Shown here piece by piece: positions 1-8,044 of a DNA stretch of 64,000 nt. The notes below the pieces were generated by a model that searched no databases, had not been told where the DNA came from, and worked only from the letters and a program-made list of their open reading frames with translations. The position numbers and the translations under genes were made by a program. The DNA lies in assembly GCF_016107395.1 (NCBI RefSeq), contig NZ_JAAIKO010000024.1, positions 51,254 to 115,253 of the forward strand, given 5' to 3'. The stretch comes from Streptomyces fildesensis (GTDB taxonomy: Bacteria > Actinomycetota > Actinomycetes > Streptomycetales > Streptomycetaceae). Numbering within the stretch: the stretch's first letter is position 1; each line of letters starts with the position of its first letter.

Positions 1-105
1 GGGCCCGTCCTCACGCACTTCGACCTCGTAGCCCTCGCGGCGCAGGGCGCGCGCGAGCGGTTCCGAGATGGATGCGTCGTCCTCGGCAAGAAGTACGCGG
101 GTCAT
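1..105 (-). CDS. Response regulator, OmpR type, N-terminal stub (runs off window)
   Basis: Only the first 35 codons are present. The gene starts at an ATG at 105 on the minus strand and leaves the window at base 1. The translation opens with MTRVLLAEDDASISEPLARA, the beta-1 strand and acidic pocket (E-D-D) of a CheY-like receiver domain. An OmpR/PhoB-type DNA-binding half and a histidine-kinase partner are expected outside the window, but neither can be seen. It is divergent from the peptide transporter at 450, so the intervening 345 bases hold both promoters. The response-regulator call is firm; the target genes cannot be told. Confidence 0.8.
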   Translation of the reverse strand, partial: MTRVLLAEDDASISEPLARALRREGYEVEVREDGP

Positions 106-283
106 GGGCTTGATGGTAGTCCGCGTGGGCAGGGGCCGAGGTAGCGGTGCCAAGAGCCCTGTGAGGTAGGTCTCAAGACGCCCTATACCACGTGTTGGGC
201 TGCCATAAAGTAATGAATCGCCCGTAGCAGCACCCAGGGTCCTTCCGCGCACAACCTGCGCCGAAGGCCTCTTCTGTGACGGG

Positions 284-299
284 GCTGGTACAAACCAGC
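284..299. promoter_or_regulatory. Inverted repeat in the divergent promoter region (dre-like)
   Basis: The sequence GCTGGTACAAACCAGC has perfect 6-bp arms around ACAA. It lies about 150 bases before the peptide-transporter start. The core TGGT-N4-ACCA matches the core of DasR sites (consensus ACTGGTCTAGACCAGT), but the centre differs, so another GntR-type regulator is equally possible. The rest of 106-449 contains no gene that I can support. Confidence 0.35.
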
Positions 300-449
300 A
301 GTGAGTGATTGACCTGACGGCCGGGTCCGCAGCGCGCACCGCGCGGCGGGCGTGGATCCCGGCGCGCCCCCATAGCGCGTCGGTGCCGGCCACCCCCACC
401 GGGCGCGCGGTCTGTTCCGTCGCGCGTCCCGAGCGAACAAGGATCGACC

Positions 450-1979
450 ATGGCGTCCAGCCTGACGAAGGACGCCGCCCCGCAGGGGACCCCTGCTCCG
501 GGCGGCAAGACCTTCTTCGGCCACCCCCGCGGCCTGGCCACTCTCTTCATGACCGAGATGTGGGAGCGGTTCAGCTTCTACGGCATGAAGGCCCTCCTCC
601 CGCTCTATCTGATCGCCGGCGGCCCCGGCGCCGAGAAGGGCTCCCAGGGCGGCGGCCTCGCGATGACGGCGGCCACGGCCGTGGCCATCTACTCCATCTA
701 CATGGCGATGGTGTACCTGCTCGCCATGCCCGGCGGCTGGTTCGGCGACCGGGTCTGGGGGCCGCGCAAGACGGTCGCCATCGCGGCGGGCATCATCATG
801 GCCGGCCACCTGACGCTCGCCGTCCCCGGCCAGGCGATGTTCTTCGTCGGCCTGGCACTGGTCGCGCTCGGTTCCGGCCTGCTCAAGGCGAACATCTCGA
901 CGATGGTCGGCCACCTCTACGACGGGCCGAACGACCCGCGTCGTGACGGCGGCTTCACCGTCTTCTACATGGGCATCAACATCGGTGCCTTCGCCGCCCC
1001 GCTCATCATCGGCACCGTCGGCCAGAACTACAGCTGGCACCTGGGCTTCGCCCTCGCCGCCGTCGGTATGGCCCTCGGCCTGGTCCAGTTCCTGCTCGGC
1101 ACCCGCCACCTGAGCGAGCGCAGCAGCGTCGTCCCGAAGCCGCTGTCGGTCGAGGAGCGCAACACCACCCTGCGCAAGGGCCTGCTGTGGCTGATCGCCG
1201 CCTCGGTCTTCTACGGTGTGGTCGTTCTCACCGGGCACTACACGCTCAACTGGGCGCTGGTGCCGATCACGGTGATCGGCCTGGTCATCCCGGTCGGCGT
1301 CCTGGTCCGGATAAAGAAGGACAAGGAGCTGTCGGCCGCCGAGCAGTCCAAGATGAGCGGCTACATCTGGTTCTTCGTCGCCGCCGCCGTGTTCTGGATG
1401 ATCTACGACCAGGGCGGATCGACGATGTCGATCTTCGGCGAGACGAAGACGCAGGGCTCGATGTTCGGGATCGACTTCCCGTCCTCGTGGTTCCAGTCCG
1501 TGAACCCGCTGTTCGTGATGGCGCTGGCCCCGGTCATCGCCTGGGGCTGGATCTGGCTGTCGAAGAAGAACCGCGAACCGAGCACCACGGTGAAGTTCGC
1601 CATGGGCCTGTTCCTGATCGGGGCCTCGTTCGTCGTCTTCGTCGTCCCGATGGGCCTGGCCTCGGACGGTACGAAGGTCAGCCCGATGTGGCTCGTCACG
1701 ATCTACATGATCCAGACCATCGGTGAGCTCTGTCTCTCGCCGGTCGGCCTCTCGGTCACCACGAAGATGGCCCCCGCCAAGTACGGCAGCCAGATGATGG
1801 GTGTCTGGTTCCTCGCGGTCACCGCGGGCGACTGCACCACCAGCCTGCTGTCCATCGCGGGTGTGGATCTGAACGGCTCCGGCATGGTGGGCCTCGAAGC
1901 GGCCCTCGCCATCCTCGCCGGCTTCGCCGTGTGGATGTACCGCAAGAAGGTCGTCGCGTTGATGGGTGACGTCCGCTGA
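450..1979 (+). CDS. Proton-dependent oligopeptide transporter, POT/PTR2 family
   Basis: A 509-residue integral membrane protein that should import di- and tripeptides by proton symport. The N-terminal part holds the family signature around residues 30-50 (EMWERFSFYGMKALLPLYL), followed by about 12-14 hydrophobic segments. Full length matches bacterial DtpT/YclF-type carriers. The ATG at 450 follows a purine-rich AACAAGGATCG leader and is the first start before the conserved TLFMTEMWERF motif. The gene is monocistronic and closed by a strong hairpin at 2001-2040. The divergent response regulator may or may not control it. Substrate range within small peptides is not readable from the sequence. 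Confidence 0.92.
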   Translation: MASSLTKDAAPQGTPAPGGKTFFGHPRGLATLFMTEMWERFSFYGMKALLPLYLIAGGPGAEKGSQGGGLAMTAATAVAIYSIYMAMVYLLAMPGGWFGDRVWGPRKTVAIAAGIIMAGHLTLAVPGQAMFFVGLALVALGSGLLKANISTMVGHLYDGPNDPRRDGGFTVFYMGINIGAFAAPLIIGTVGQNYSWHLGFALAAVGMALGLVQFLLGTRHLSERSSVVPKPLSVEERNTTLRKGLLWLIAASVFYGVVVLTGHYTLNWALVPITVIGLVIPVGVLVRIKKDKELSAAEQSKMSGYIWFFVAAAVFWMIYDQGGSTMSIFGETKTQGSMFGIDFPSSWFQSVNPLFVMALAPVIAWGWIWLSKKNREPSTTVKFAMGLFLIGASFVVFVVPMGLASDGTKVSPMWLVTIYMIQTIGELCLSPVGLSVTTKMAPAKYGSQMMGVWFLAVTAGDCTTSLLSIAGVDLNGSGMVGLEAALAILAGFAVWMYRKKVVALMGDVR

Positions 1980-2000
1980 CGTCCCTTCCCGTGCACGCGT

Positions 2001-2040
2001 GACGAAGCCCCGGTGACCGTACGGTCGCCGGGGCTTCGTC
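2001..2040. terminator. Terminator hairpin between convergent genes
   Basis: Arms GACGAAGCCCCGGTGACC and GGTCGCCGGGGCTTCGTC pair over 18 bases with one G-T pair. They lie between the peptide transporter and the convergent LAQTG gene, so the hairpin can serve both strands. Confidence 0.85.
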
Positions 2041-2059
2041 ATGGGGTCAGGTGGTGCGG

Positions 2060-3457
2060 TCAGTGGCGCAGCCTGCGCCACGGGGTGAACGTGAAGACGG
2101 CGCCGCCGAGGAGCAGGACGGTGCCCGCGACGAGTCCGAGGGCGCGCAGCGAGCCGTTGTTGTCGGCGCCGGTCTGGGCGAGACCGCCGCTGGTGGTGGT
2201 CGCGCTGTTGGCGGCGCTGCCGTTGGTACCGCCGGTGCCGCTGCCCTTCTCCTTGATGTCGAGGGTCAGCGAGGCGTCGACGGCCTTCGTCGGCGTGCAG
2301 GTCGCGACGGGAGTGCCGCCCTGCGCGAGCTGGACGGCCAGGGCGCCCGGGTGCAGCGTGACCTGCCCGGTCCTGCCCGGCGAGTAGACGCCGGTGAGGG
2401 GATCGAGGGTGACCGGGTCGTTCTGGGCGAACGCCTTGGTGTTGGGCGGCGCCTTGACCTGGACCGTGCCGCTGTCCGCGCCCGCCACCTTGACGGCCAT
2501 GGTCGCGGTGATGAAGCCCTTGGGGAGCGGCGCGGGGGTCTTCATGACCGAACCGATGAACCGCACGGAGAGGTTGTAACCCGCGCTGCTCTTGGTGGCG
2601 TCGATGGCCACCTGGCCGGTCGGCTTGCCGAACGACCCGCAGTCGAAGGTCACGGAGACCGGTGTGCCCTTGTGCACGGTGCCGTTGGGCTCACCACCGC
2701 CTTCCGGCGGACCACCGGACGTCGTACCGCCGGCGGTCGTACCACCGGTGGTGGTGCCTCCAGTGGTGCCGCCCGAGGTGGTGCCTCCAGTGGTGCCGCC
2801 GGACGTGGTCGTGCTACCCGTGGTGCCCGAAGTGGTCGTGCCACCGGATGTCGTGCCGCCCGACGTCGTACCGCCGGACGTCGTCGTGCCGCCGCCCGTC
2901 ACCTTGATCGTGACCGCGACCGGAACGGTGCCGGTCGGCGCGCAGGCGGTGTCGGTCGACATGATGTAGTTCGCGTTGATGTTGTACGCGCCGGGCGAGA
3001 GCGTGACGTCACCGGCGGCGGTCAGCTTCAGCTTGCCCTTCATGTCGGACAGCACCATGGGGCTGTTCTTCGGGATCGCCGGATTGGTCCGGGTCCCTGC
3101 GACGTCCAGCGACCCGGTCTGCGCGCCGCCGATCGTGACCTTGCCGGTGGGCAGCACCGAGTTGGCGGGCAGATCCGCGACACCCGGGTTCTGCGACGCG
3201 GCCTGCACCGTCTTCCACGTCACGTCGATCGTGTCGCCGACCTTGGCGGTCGCCGGCGCGGTGATGTCCGCCTTGGTCGTCCCGTTGATGTCGGGCAGGT
3301 TGGCGATCTTCGGCGGTATGCACTTGGTCGCGAAAGAGGACTCGGCGGCCTGCGCGGGTGCCGCGATCAGCAGCACCGAGCCGCCGCCGAGCATGAGCGC
3401 GACACCGACCGCGGTGGCGGCCCTGCTCCTCCGCGGTCGCGATAGTCGATTCGTCAC
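2060..3457 (-). CDS. Cell-wall-anchored surface protein with LAQTG sorting signal
   Basis: The GTG at 3457 overlaps the upstream stop as GTGA and follows AAGGGAAG, so I use it although the frame is open further upstream. The product is 465 residues. It has a signal peptide (about 1-38, ending APAQA-A), then a domain homologous to the N-terminus of the WxL-like protein at 5769 (shared CIPP...VGDT, TGSL/TGAV and LSPG-Y motifs). A Thr/Gly/Ser repeat linker (roughly 190-265) follows, then a second domain homologous to the LPQTG protein at 7315. The C-terminus is LAQTG (426-430), a hydrophobic helix and a basic tail WRRLRH, the arrangement for a class E sortase substrate. Function is unknown; it is probably displayed on peptidoglycan with its operon partners. 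Confidence 0.82.
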   Translation of the reverse strand: MTNRLSRPRRSRAATAVGVALMLGGGSVLLIAAPAQAAESSFATKCIPPKIANLPDINGTTKADITAPATAKVGDTIDVTWKTVQAASQNPGVADLPANSVLPTGKVTIGGAQTGSLDVAGTRTNPAIPKNSPMVLSDMKGKLKLTAAGDVTLSPGAYNINANYIMSTDTACAPTGTVPVAVTIKVTGGGTTTSGGTTSGGTTSGGTTTSGTTGSTTTSGGTTGGTTSGGTTGGTTTGGTTAGGTTSGGPPEGGGEPNGTVHKGTPVSVTFDCGSFGKPTGQVAIDATKSSAGYNLSVRFIGSVMKTPAPLPKGFITATMAVKVAGADSGTVQVKAPPNTKAFAQNDPVTLDPLTGVYSPGRTGQVTLHPGALAVQLAQGGTPVATCTPTKAVDASLTLDIKEKGSGTGGTNGSAANSATTTSGGLAQTGADNNGSLRALGLVAGTVLLLGGAVFTFTPWRRLRH

Positions 3458-4653
3458 GTGCTTCCCTTCGAAGATGGACGTTCGGTACTCGGTGCGGAAG
3501 TCGGTGGGGGCTGCCGCCCGTCGGCCGGGGGCGGCGCCGGCAGGGTGCCCTGGCTGAACCAGGGCAGCGTGCCCGTGTCGTCCGGGGCCTGGGAGCCCGG
3601 CGGGCGCACGCCGTTGGGCGCCGGCTTGGCCGGCTGGGACGGCGCGGAACGGCGGGGCGGCGGCAGGTGGAGCAGCGCGGCGGGCCGCCAAGGGGCCTTA
3701 CGGCGGCGGCCGGAGGCGTAGATCGTGCCGGGCAGCCGCGGCCGTGCCTTGTCCACGACGGCCATCCCGATCCGGAAGACCGCGGCCGGCACGACGACGC
3801 AGAGCAGGATCCAGAAGAGCGTGACGCCCCAGGGCCGGCCGACGTCCCACGGCTCGGTGACGAGCACCTTGTCGCCGTACTTGAGCTGTACCCGGTAGTC
3901 GCCGTGCGCCCCCGAGGTCAGCTCGACGGGCAGCTTGATCTGCTGTTTCATCCCCGGCGCCACGCTGCCGCTCCACTGCTGCTCCTCCCACTGCGGGGCG
4001 AAGACACCGTGCGAGACCCCGACCTGGAACACCGGGTTCTTCACCGGTCCCGAGCCGAGATTGCCGACGGTGAAGACCAGTTGGCGCTGCGGCGGGGAGC
4101 CGAACCAGGTGAGCAGTCCGCCGCCGCCCTGCAGCCTGGCGGTGAGCACCGCGAGCCGCCCGGCACCGGACGTCTGCGGCAGCTCGGCGACCGGATGCCC
4201 GGTGACGACGAACGGCGCGTCGACGGTGACGGAGTCGCCCATCACCGTCGCGACGTGCACGACGCAGGGGCAGGGCTTGGGCGGTGCGGCGGCTGGCAGC
4301 TTCTGGGTGAAGCCGCCCTTGGCGTCGGTGGTGACCGCGCGGCCGGACTCGTTGGAGCAGGAGTTGGTGCCGCCGATCGCGTTCTGCCCGCAGACCAGGA
4401 GGGTGAGCAGCGTGGTCGGCTTCCAGCCCCGGCCGGTGACGGTGATCTCCGTACCGGGCTTGGCCTGCTGCGGCGAGAGCGCCACCGCGGGTTTCTCGTC
4501 GGCGGCGGGCGCCTGGACCGCCGCCGGGTTGCGGACCGCCAATGGGGCCGCCGCGTCCGACGGCTGCGCGGTGAGTGCGGACAGCACGAGCAGCGCCGCG
4601 GCGAGCACGGCGGCCGCCGTCGCCCGGAGTAGTTCCCTGTGCATCGTGCTCAC
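3454..4653 (-). CDS. Exported Ig-like (neocarzinostatin/IPT-type) membrane protein
   Basis: The GTG at 4653 overlaps the stop of the DUF916-like gene as GTGA, and its own stop overlaps the next GTG in the same way, so the three genes are translationally coupled. The product is 399 residues. A signal peptide is followed by a domain around residues 45-150 beginning AVALSPQQAKPGTEITVTG, with four or more cysteines (CGQNAIGGTNSC, KPCPC). It resembles the neocarzinostatin/IPT Ig fold. A second beta-rich domain follows, then one membrane helix (FWILLCVVVPAAVFRIG) and a long Pro-rich cytoplasmic tail. An internal LPQTS around residue 155 is not at the C-terminus and is unlikely to be a sorting signal. 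Role unknown; probably the membrane partner of the surface complex. Confidence 0.75.
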   Translation of the reverse strand: MSTMHRELLRATAAAVLAAALLVLSALTAQPSDAAAPLAVRNPAAVQAPAADEKPAVALSPQQAKPGTEITVTGRGWKPTTLLTLLVCGQNAIGGTNSCSNESGRAVTTDAKGGFTQKLPAAAPPKPCPCVVHVATVMGDSVTVDAPFVVTGHPVAELPQTSGAGRLAVLTARLQGGGGLLTWFGSPPQRQLVFTVGNLGSGPVKNPVFQVGVSHGVFAPQWEEQQWSGSVAPGMKQQIKLPVELTSGAHGDYRVQLKYGDKVLVTEPWDVGRPWGVTLFWILLCVVVPAAVFRIGMAVVDKARPRLPGTIYASGRRRKAPWRPAALLHLPPPRRSAPSQPAKPAPNGVRPPGSQAPDDTGTLPWFSQGTLPAPPPADGRQPPPTSAPSTERPSSKGST

Positions 4654-5729
4654 GCCTGTCCGCCCCTGCTTCCCACGCTCGTCACGCCGACCGCTGTCCC
4701 TGCCGTCCCCGCATCGGGATCGGGGTCCTCCTCCACCGGCCGCGGCGGACGGTTCCTGCGGCGCCTGACGACGAACCAGGCGGCCAGCAGCGCCAGTCCG
4801 GCGAGCAGTACCCCGGCGGCGAGCCAGGGGACGGCGAAGAACGAGACGCCGGCCGTCTCGTTGAGTTCGCCCCGGTCGGTGGTGACGGTGAGTTTCACGC
4901 TCACCCGGTCGAACTGCGGCGACCCGGCCCACTTCTCGGCCAGTTCGACCTGCTGTCCCGGCAGGAGTTCCAGCGGCAGCCCCTTGGCCCGCCGGTCCAG
5001 CAGGGTGTTGCCGAACAGCCCGGTGGCCTTGACCCGCAGGCGCGGCAGCAGCGAGACGTTGCCCCGGTTGACCAGGGTGTAGTGGATGGTGGCGTTGCTC
5101 CTGCCGGTGCCGGGCAGCCAGGGCTGGCCGTGGTCGACCCGGACGTTCTCCACGGAGAGCGCGGGGAGGCTGGGGCCGCTCACCCGGAGGTAGATCCGGG
5201 CGCCGACGGCCCGCCGGACGCCGACCGCGACGCTCCCCTTGCTCTTGTCGGTCTCGGTGTTGAGGGCGACGATCGCGCCGGGGTGGTCGCCGGGGGTGGC
5301 GGTGTCGGGGATGGTGAGGGTGAACGGGATGTCGGCGCGGGTCCTGGGCGGGACGGTGAGGCTGCCCTGGGCGAGCTTCACCCAGGTGCCGATGTCCTTG
5401 TTGGTCTCCTCGGGGCCGCGCACGGCGAAGCCGCCGTCGCGCGGGGTGTTGTACGCGTCGGCGCCGTAGATCCTGAACTGCATCGGCGCGTCGGAGAGGT
5501 TGGAGACCGAGACCTTGTCCTTGACGGTGGTCCCCGGTCCCGCCTCCAGGGTGAAGAACTGTCGTTCCTGGCTGGTACTCGTCTTGTCCTTGGCCCCGCC
5601 CGCCGGGGCGGGGAAGACCGACCAGCGCCCGTTGTCCGCGGCGCCGGCCGGTCCTGCCGCGGGACCGAGACCGATGCCGAGCAACGCGGCGACCGTCAGC
5701 AGCACTGCGCACGCCTTGGCCCTCGACAT
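4650..5729 (-). CDS. WxL-associated wall-binding protein, DUF916-like
   Basis: The product is 359 residues if read from the second ATG at 5729. That start has GAGGGAG nine bases upstream, whereas the same Shine-Dalgarno abuts the ATG at 5738. A signal peptide is followed by an Ig-like domain with FxLEAGPGTTVKDKVSVSNLSDAP, then PPRTRADIPFTLTIPDTATPGDH. This is the pattern of the DUF916 / WxL-protein peptidoglycan-binding domain. A second beta domain with LVNRGNVSLLPRL and a C-terminal helix plus RRRR anchor complete the protein. In Firmicutes such proteins sit beside WxL proteins and tether them to the wall. Here a WxL-like gene lies directly upstream and two coupled genes downstream. The family call is good; wall binding itself is inferred. 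Confidence 0.8.
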   Translation of the reverse strand: MSRAKACAVLLTVAALLGIGLGPAAGPAGAADNGRWSVFPAPAGGAKDKTSTSQERQFFTLEAGPGTTVKDKVSVSNLSDAPMQFRIYGADAYNTPRDGGFAVRGPEETNKDIGTWVKLAQGSLTVPPRTRADIPFTLTIPDTATPGDHPGAIVALNTETDKSKGSVAVGVRRAVGARIYLRVSGPSLPALSVENVRVDHGQPWLPGTGRSNATIHYTLVNRGNVSLLPRLRVKATGLFGNTLLDRRAKGLPLELLPGQQVELAEKWAGSPQFDRVSVKLTVTTDRGELNETAGVSFFAVPWLAAGVLLAGLALLAAWFVVRRRRNRPPRPVEEDPDPDAGTAGTAVGVTSVGSRGGQA

Positions 5730-5757
5730 GTCTGGCATCTCCCTCGGTCCGAGTTAA

Positions 5758-5772
5758 CTGACTGTGCGTCAG
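5758..5772. promoter_or_regulatory. 15-bp palindrome, copy 1 of a shared operator-like motif
   Basis: CTGACTGTGCGTCAG has perfect 5-bp arms around five bases. It overlaps the stop codon of the WxL-like gene and lies about 30 bases before the DUF916-like start. Very similar 15-mers occur at 7212 and 8045, each upstream of another gene of the same locus. Confidence 0.55.
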
Positions 5773-7103
5773 GTCAGGGTCAGGGTCAAGACTCCGGAAT
5801 AGGTTCCTGGGCCGGAGTAGGCCGGGACGTTCAGCGACAGGCCCGCGTCGGCGGTGAACTCACCACCGGTCACGGTGCCGTTGGACGTGGTGGCCAGCGT
5901 GGCGCCGGCCGTGCCCACGGCGCCGGGCGAACCCGCCGCGCAGACACTGAGGCTGCCCGCCTTCGCGGTGCAGGACGGGGTCCAGCTGAGCTTGTCGGCA
6001 CCGATGACGGCGCCTCCCGGGCCCTTGAAGTCGGTGACCGCACCGGTCAGGGACCAGCCCGCGGCGCCGCCGCGGAAGTCCTTGACGGTGACCGTCTGCA
6101 GTGCGCCGGTCGAAGCGCCGCCGTCGCCGAAGTTCACCGGGGTCATCTCCACGGTGTCGCCGGCCTGGGTCATGGAGAGCGTCCCGGCGGTGACCGAGGC
6201 GTTCAGCTTCTGGCTCCCCGGCGGGATCGGCGTGTTGTCGTTGACCTTGTACGCGACCGGGCCCGCGGCGGTCGCCGGGTCGTAGCTCGCGCCCTCGAAG
6301 GCCACGATGCCGGTGGTCGCGAGGTCGTTGACGACGAGCGAGGCGGTGAAGCCGCCCTGCGCGTCGGCGGTCGCGGAGGCCATGTCCGCGGTCGGGTTGG
6401 ACCCGGCGATGGCCAGGACCGTGACGGTCGCGCCCGCGGTGAAGTGGCCGCCGGTGACGGCGACCGCGGTGCCCGGGTCGCCCTGGGACGAGCCCAGCGC
6501 CAGGGTGCGCGGGTTGGGGGTGGTCGCCGGGCTCGCGGTGACGGTCTCGGAGACCGGCGCGGGGCCGTTGGTGACCGTGCAGACGGTGTCCAGCTCCAGG
6601 ATGTAGCTGGTGTGGATGGTGTAGTCACCGGGCGACAGGGTGATGGCGCCGGGAGCGGTGACCACGAAGGTGCCGGTCATGACCAGCGGCGGGAAGGAGC
6701 CCTTGCCCGGGATCGGCGGGTTGCTCTTGGGGCCGGTCACGGCGACGGCGCCGGTCTGGACACCGCCGAGCACGACGCTGGCGCGGGGCGTGACGACATC
6801 GGCGGGCAGCGCGATGTCGGTCGGGTTGCTCGCGGCCGCCTTGGTGAGGGTGTAGGTGACGGTGACCGTGTCACCGACCTTCGGGTTCGCGGGCGCGACC
6901 GACACGGTCGCGTTGGACACGCCGTCGATGGGCGGCAGCCCGGCCACGGCGGGCGGAATGCAGTGCGTCTGGAAGTCCACGGCCGTCGCCGCCTGGGCGG
7001 GCGCCGCGAGCACCGCGCCGCCCCCCACCATGAGTGCGGCGGCCCCGAGCACGGCGGCCAGTCTCCGTCCGCGCATGACGGATCTTCGCGCGTGAGCGAT
7101 CAT
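5769..7103 (-). CDS. Secreted WxL-domain-like surface protein
   Basis: A 444-residue exported protein. The ATG at 7103 follows AAGGGGA at good spacing. The signal peptide (about 1-38) ends APAQA-A. Residues about 40-195 are homologous to the N-terminal domain of the LAQTG protein (both have HCIPP or KCIPP, VGDT and LSPGDY). An IPT/Ig-like domain (GDPGTAVAVTGGHFTAGATV) covers about 205-275. The C-terminal part carries GWSLTG (WSL at 350-352) and ends YSGVLTLTLT, the two hallmarks of WxL surface-binding domains. There is no sorting signal or membrane anchor, as expected for a protein held non-covalently on the wall. The following gene encodes the DUF916-like partner 30-40 bases away. Confidence 0.78.
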   Translation of the reverse strand: MIAHARRSVMRGRRLAAVLGAAALMVGGGAVLAAPAQAATAVDFQTHCIPPAVAGLPPIDGVSNATVSVAPANPKVGDTVTVTYTLTKAAASNPTDIALPADVVTPRASVVLGGVQTGAVAVTGPKSNPPIPGKGSFPPLVMTGTFVVTAPGAITLSPGDYTIHTSYILELDTVCTVTNGPAPVSETVTASPATTPNPRTLALGSSQGDPGTAVAVTGGHFTAGATVTVLAIAGSNPTADMASATADAQGGFTASLVVNDLATTGIVAFEGASYDPATAAGPVAYKVNDNTPIPPGSQKLNASVTAGTLSMTQAGDTVEMTPVNFGDGGASTGALQTVTVKDFRGGAAGWSLTGAVTDFKGPGGAVIGADKLSWTPSCTAKAGSLSVCAAGSPGAVGTAGATLATTSNGTVTGGEFTADAGLSLNVPAYSGPGTYSGVLTLTLT

Positions 7104-7211
7104 CTTGTCCCCTTGATCACGGTCCGGGCGCAGCGTCCCTTTTCCTCTGCGCCGACGCTGGACATTGAGACGGGACGGCCGAAAGAAGTCAATGGAGCCG
7201 GACGACCAGAT

Positions 7212-7226
7212 TTGACTGCCCGTCAG
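7212..7226. promoter_or_regulatory. 15-bp palindrome, copy 2 of a shared operator-like motif
   Basis: TTGACTGCCCGTCAG lies about 110-125 bases before the WxL-like start, in the gap between that gene and the LPQTG gene. It matches copies at 5758 and 8045 in the TGAC and TCAG arms and in the central C. Confidence 0.5.
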
Positions 7227-7314
7227 ATACAACGTCCTTACTGGTCAGGGCAGTTGCGACAGCGGACATGCCGGGCCGCGGCACCGACGCCCGAGTCGGT
7301 GCCACGGGCCCGGA

Positions 7315-8016
7315 TCAGCGGGTGCCGGCAGCCCGGCGGGTGAGCCAGAGCACGCCGGCGACCCCGGCGAGCAGTACCGTGCCGCCGAAGGTGCCCAGTG
7401 CCACGGCGCTGTCGGCAGGACCGGTCTGCGGCAGCGTGGTGTCCGGCGGGGCCGTGGCACCGCTGTCGCCGCCACCACCCGCCGCCTTGACGTCCAGCGA
7501 CAGCGAGGGCTTGGGGCTGTTGGTGGCGTTGCAGGTCGTGACCGTGCCGAGGGCCTTGATGGTGAGCACGCCGGCCGTGAAGGTGACCTTGCCCGACTTC
7601 TTGGGCGTGTAGGTGCCCGTCAGGTCATTGATCTTGATGGGGGTGTTGGCGGGGATCGCCGCGTCGTTCGCGGCGCCGACCACCGACACCGAACCGGGGT
7701 CCGCACCGCCGACCTTGATCGTCGCGCTCGGGTTCATCGCCCCCTTGCCGAGTTCGATCGGGCTGGAGGAGACACCCTTCTTGAAGCTCATCGTGAGTTT
7801 GTAGCCGGAGCCGGACGGGACGCTCGTGATGTCGATGGGCGACACCGCGTCCTTCTTCCCGATCGGCGACTGACAGCTGTAGGCGACGTCCACGGTTTCG
7901 GCGTGTGCGGCCGGGGCGACCAACAGCGCCGCACCCGCCGCGGTCGCCGTCGCGAGGGCCAGCACTCCACCGCGGGCGGCCGCTCTGCTGAGGACGCTGT
8001 TCATGACGTGTTTCAT
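7315..8016 (-). CDS. Cell-wall-anchored protein with LPQTG sorting signal
   Basis: A 233-residue protein from the ATG at 8016, chosen because AAGGGAG lies about ten bases upstream; an in-frame GTG-type extension to 8040 would include the Shine-Dalgarno itself. The signal peptide (about 1-38) ends APAAHA-E. A single beta-rich domain (40-185) contains two conserved cysteines (SCQS and TTCN) and is homologous to the second half of the LAQTG protein at 2060. The C-terminus has LPQTG at 195-199, a hydrophobic helix and RRAAGTR, a complete sortase sorting signal. It lies upstream of the WxL-like/DUF916-like operon and shares its promoter palindrome. Molecular function unknown. Confidence 0.82.
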   Translation of the reverse strand: MKHVMNSVLSRAAARGGVLALATATAAGAALLVAPAAHAETVDVAYSCQSPIGKKDAVSPIDITSVPSGSGYKLTMSFKKGVSSSPIELGKGAMNPSATIKVGGADPGSVSVVGAANDAAIPANTPIKINDLTGTYTPKKSGKVTFTAGVLTIKALGTVTTCNATNSPKPSLSLDVKAAGGGGDSGATAPPDTTLPQTGPADSAVALGTFGGTVLLAGVAGVLWLTRRAAGTR

Positions 8017-8044
8017 CGGCTCTTCTCCCTTCCGCCACAAGTTA

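Noticed and set aside
183..2081. Long minus-strand open frame opposite the peptide transporter
   Set aside because: It is an antisense shadow rich in Arg, Asp, Gly and His without any family motif; such shadows lie opposite most GC-rich genes here.
3600..3691. Upstream start for the LAQTG gene, adding 78 residues
   Set aside because: The added residues overlap the previous gene, lack a signal peptide, and the GTG at 3457 has a good ribosome binding site and GTGA coupling.
4575..7343. A 922-codon plus-strand open frame across the surface locus
   Set aside because: It runs through three real genes and intergenic DNA on the other strand, and its composition is that of an antisense frame.
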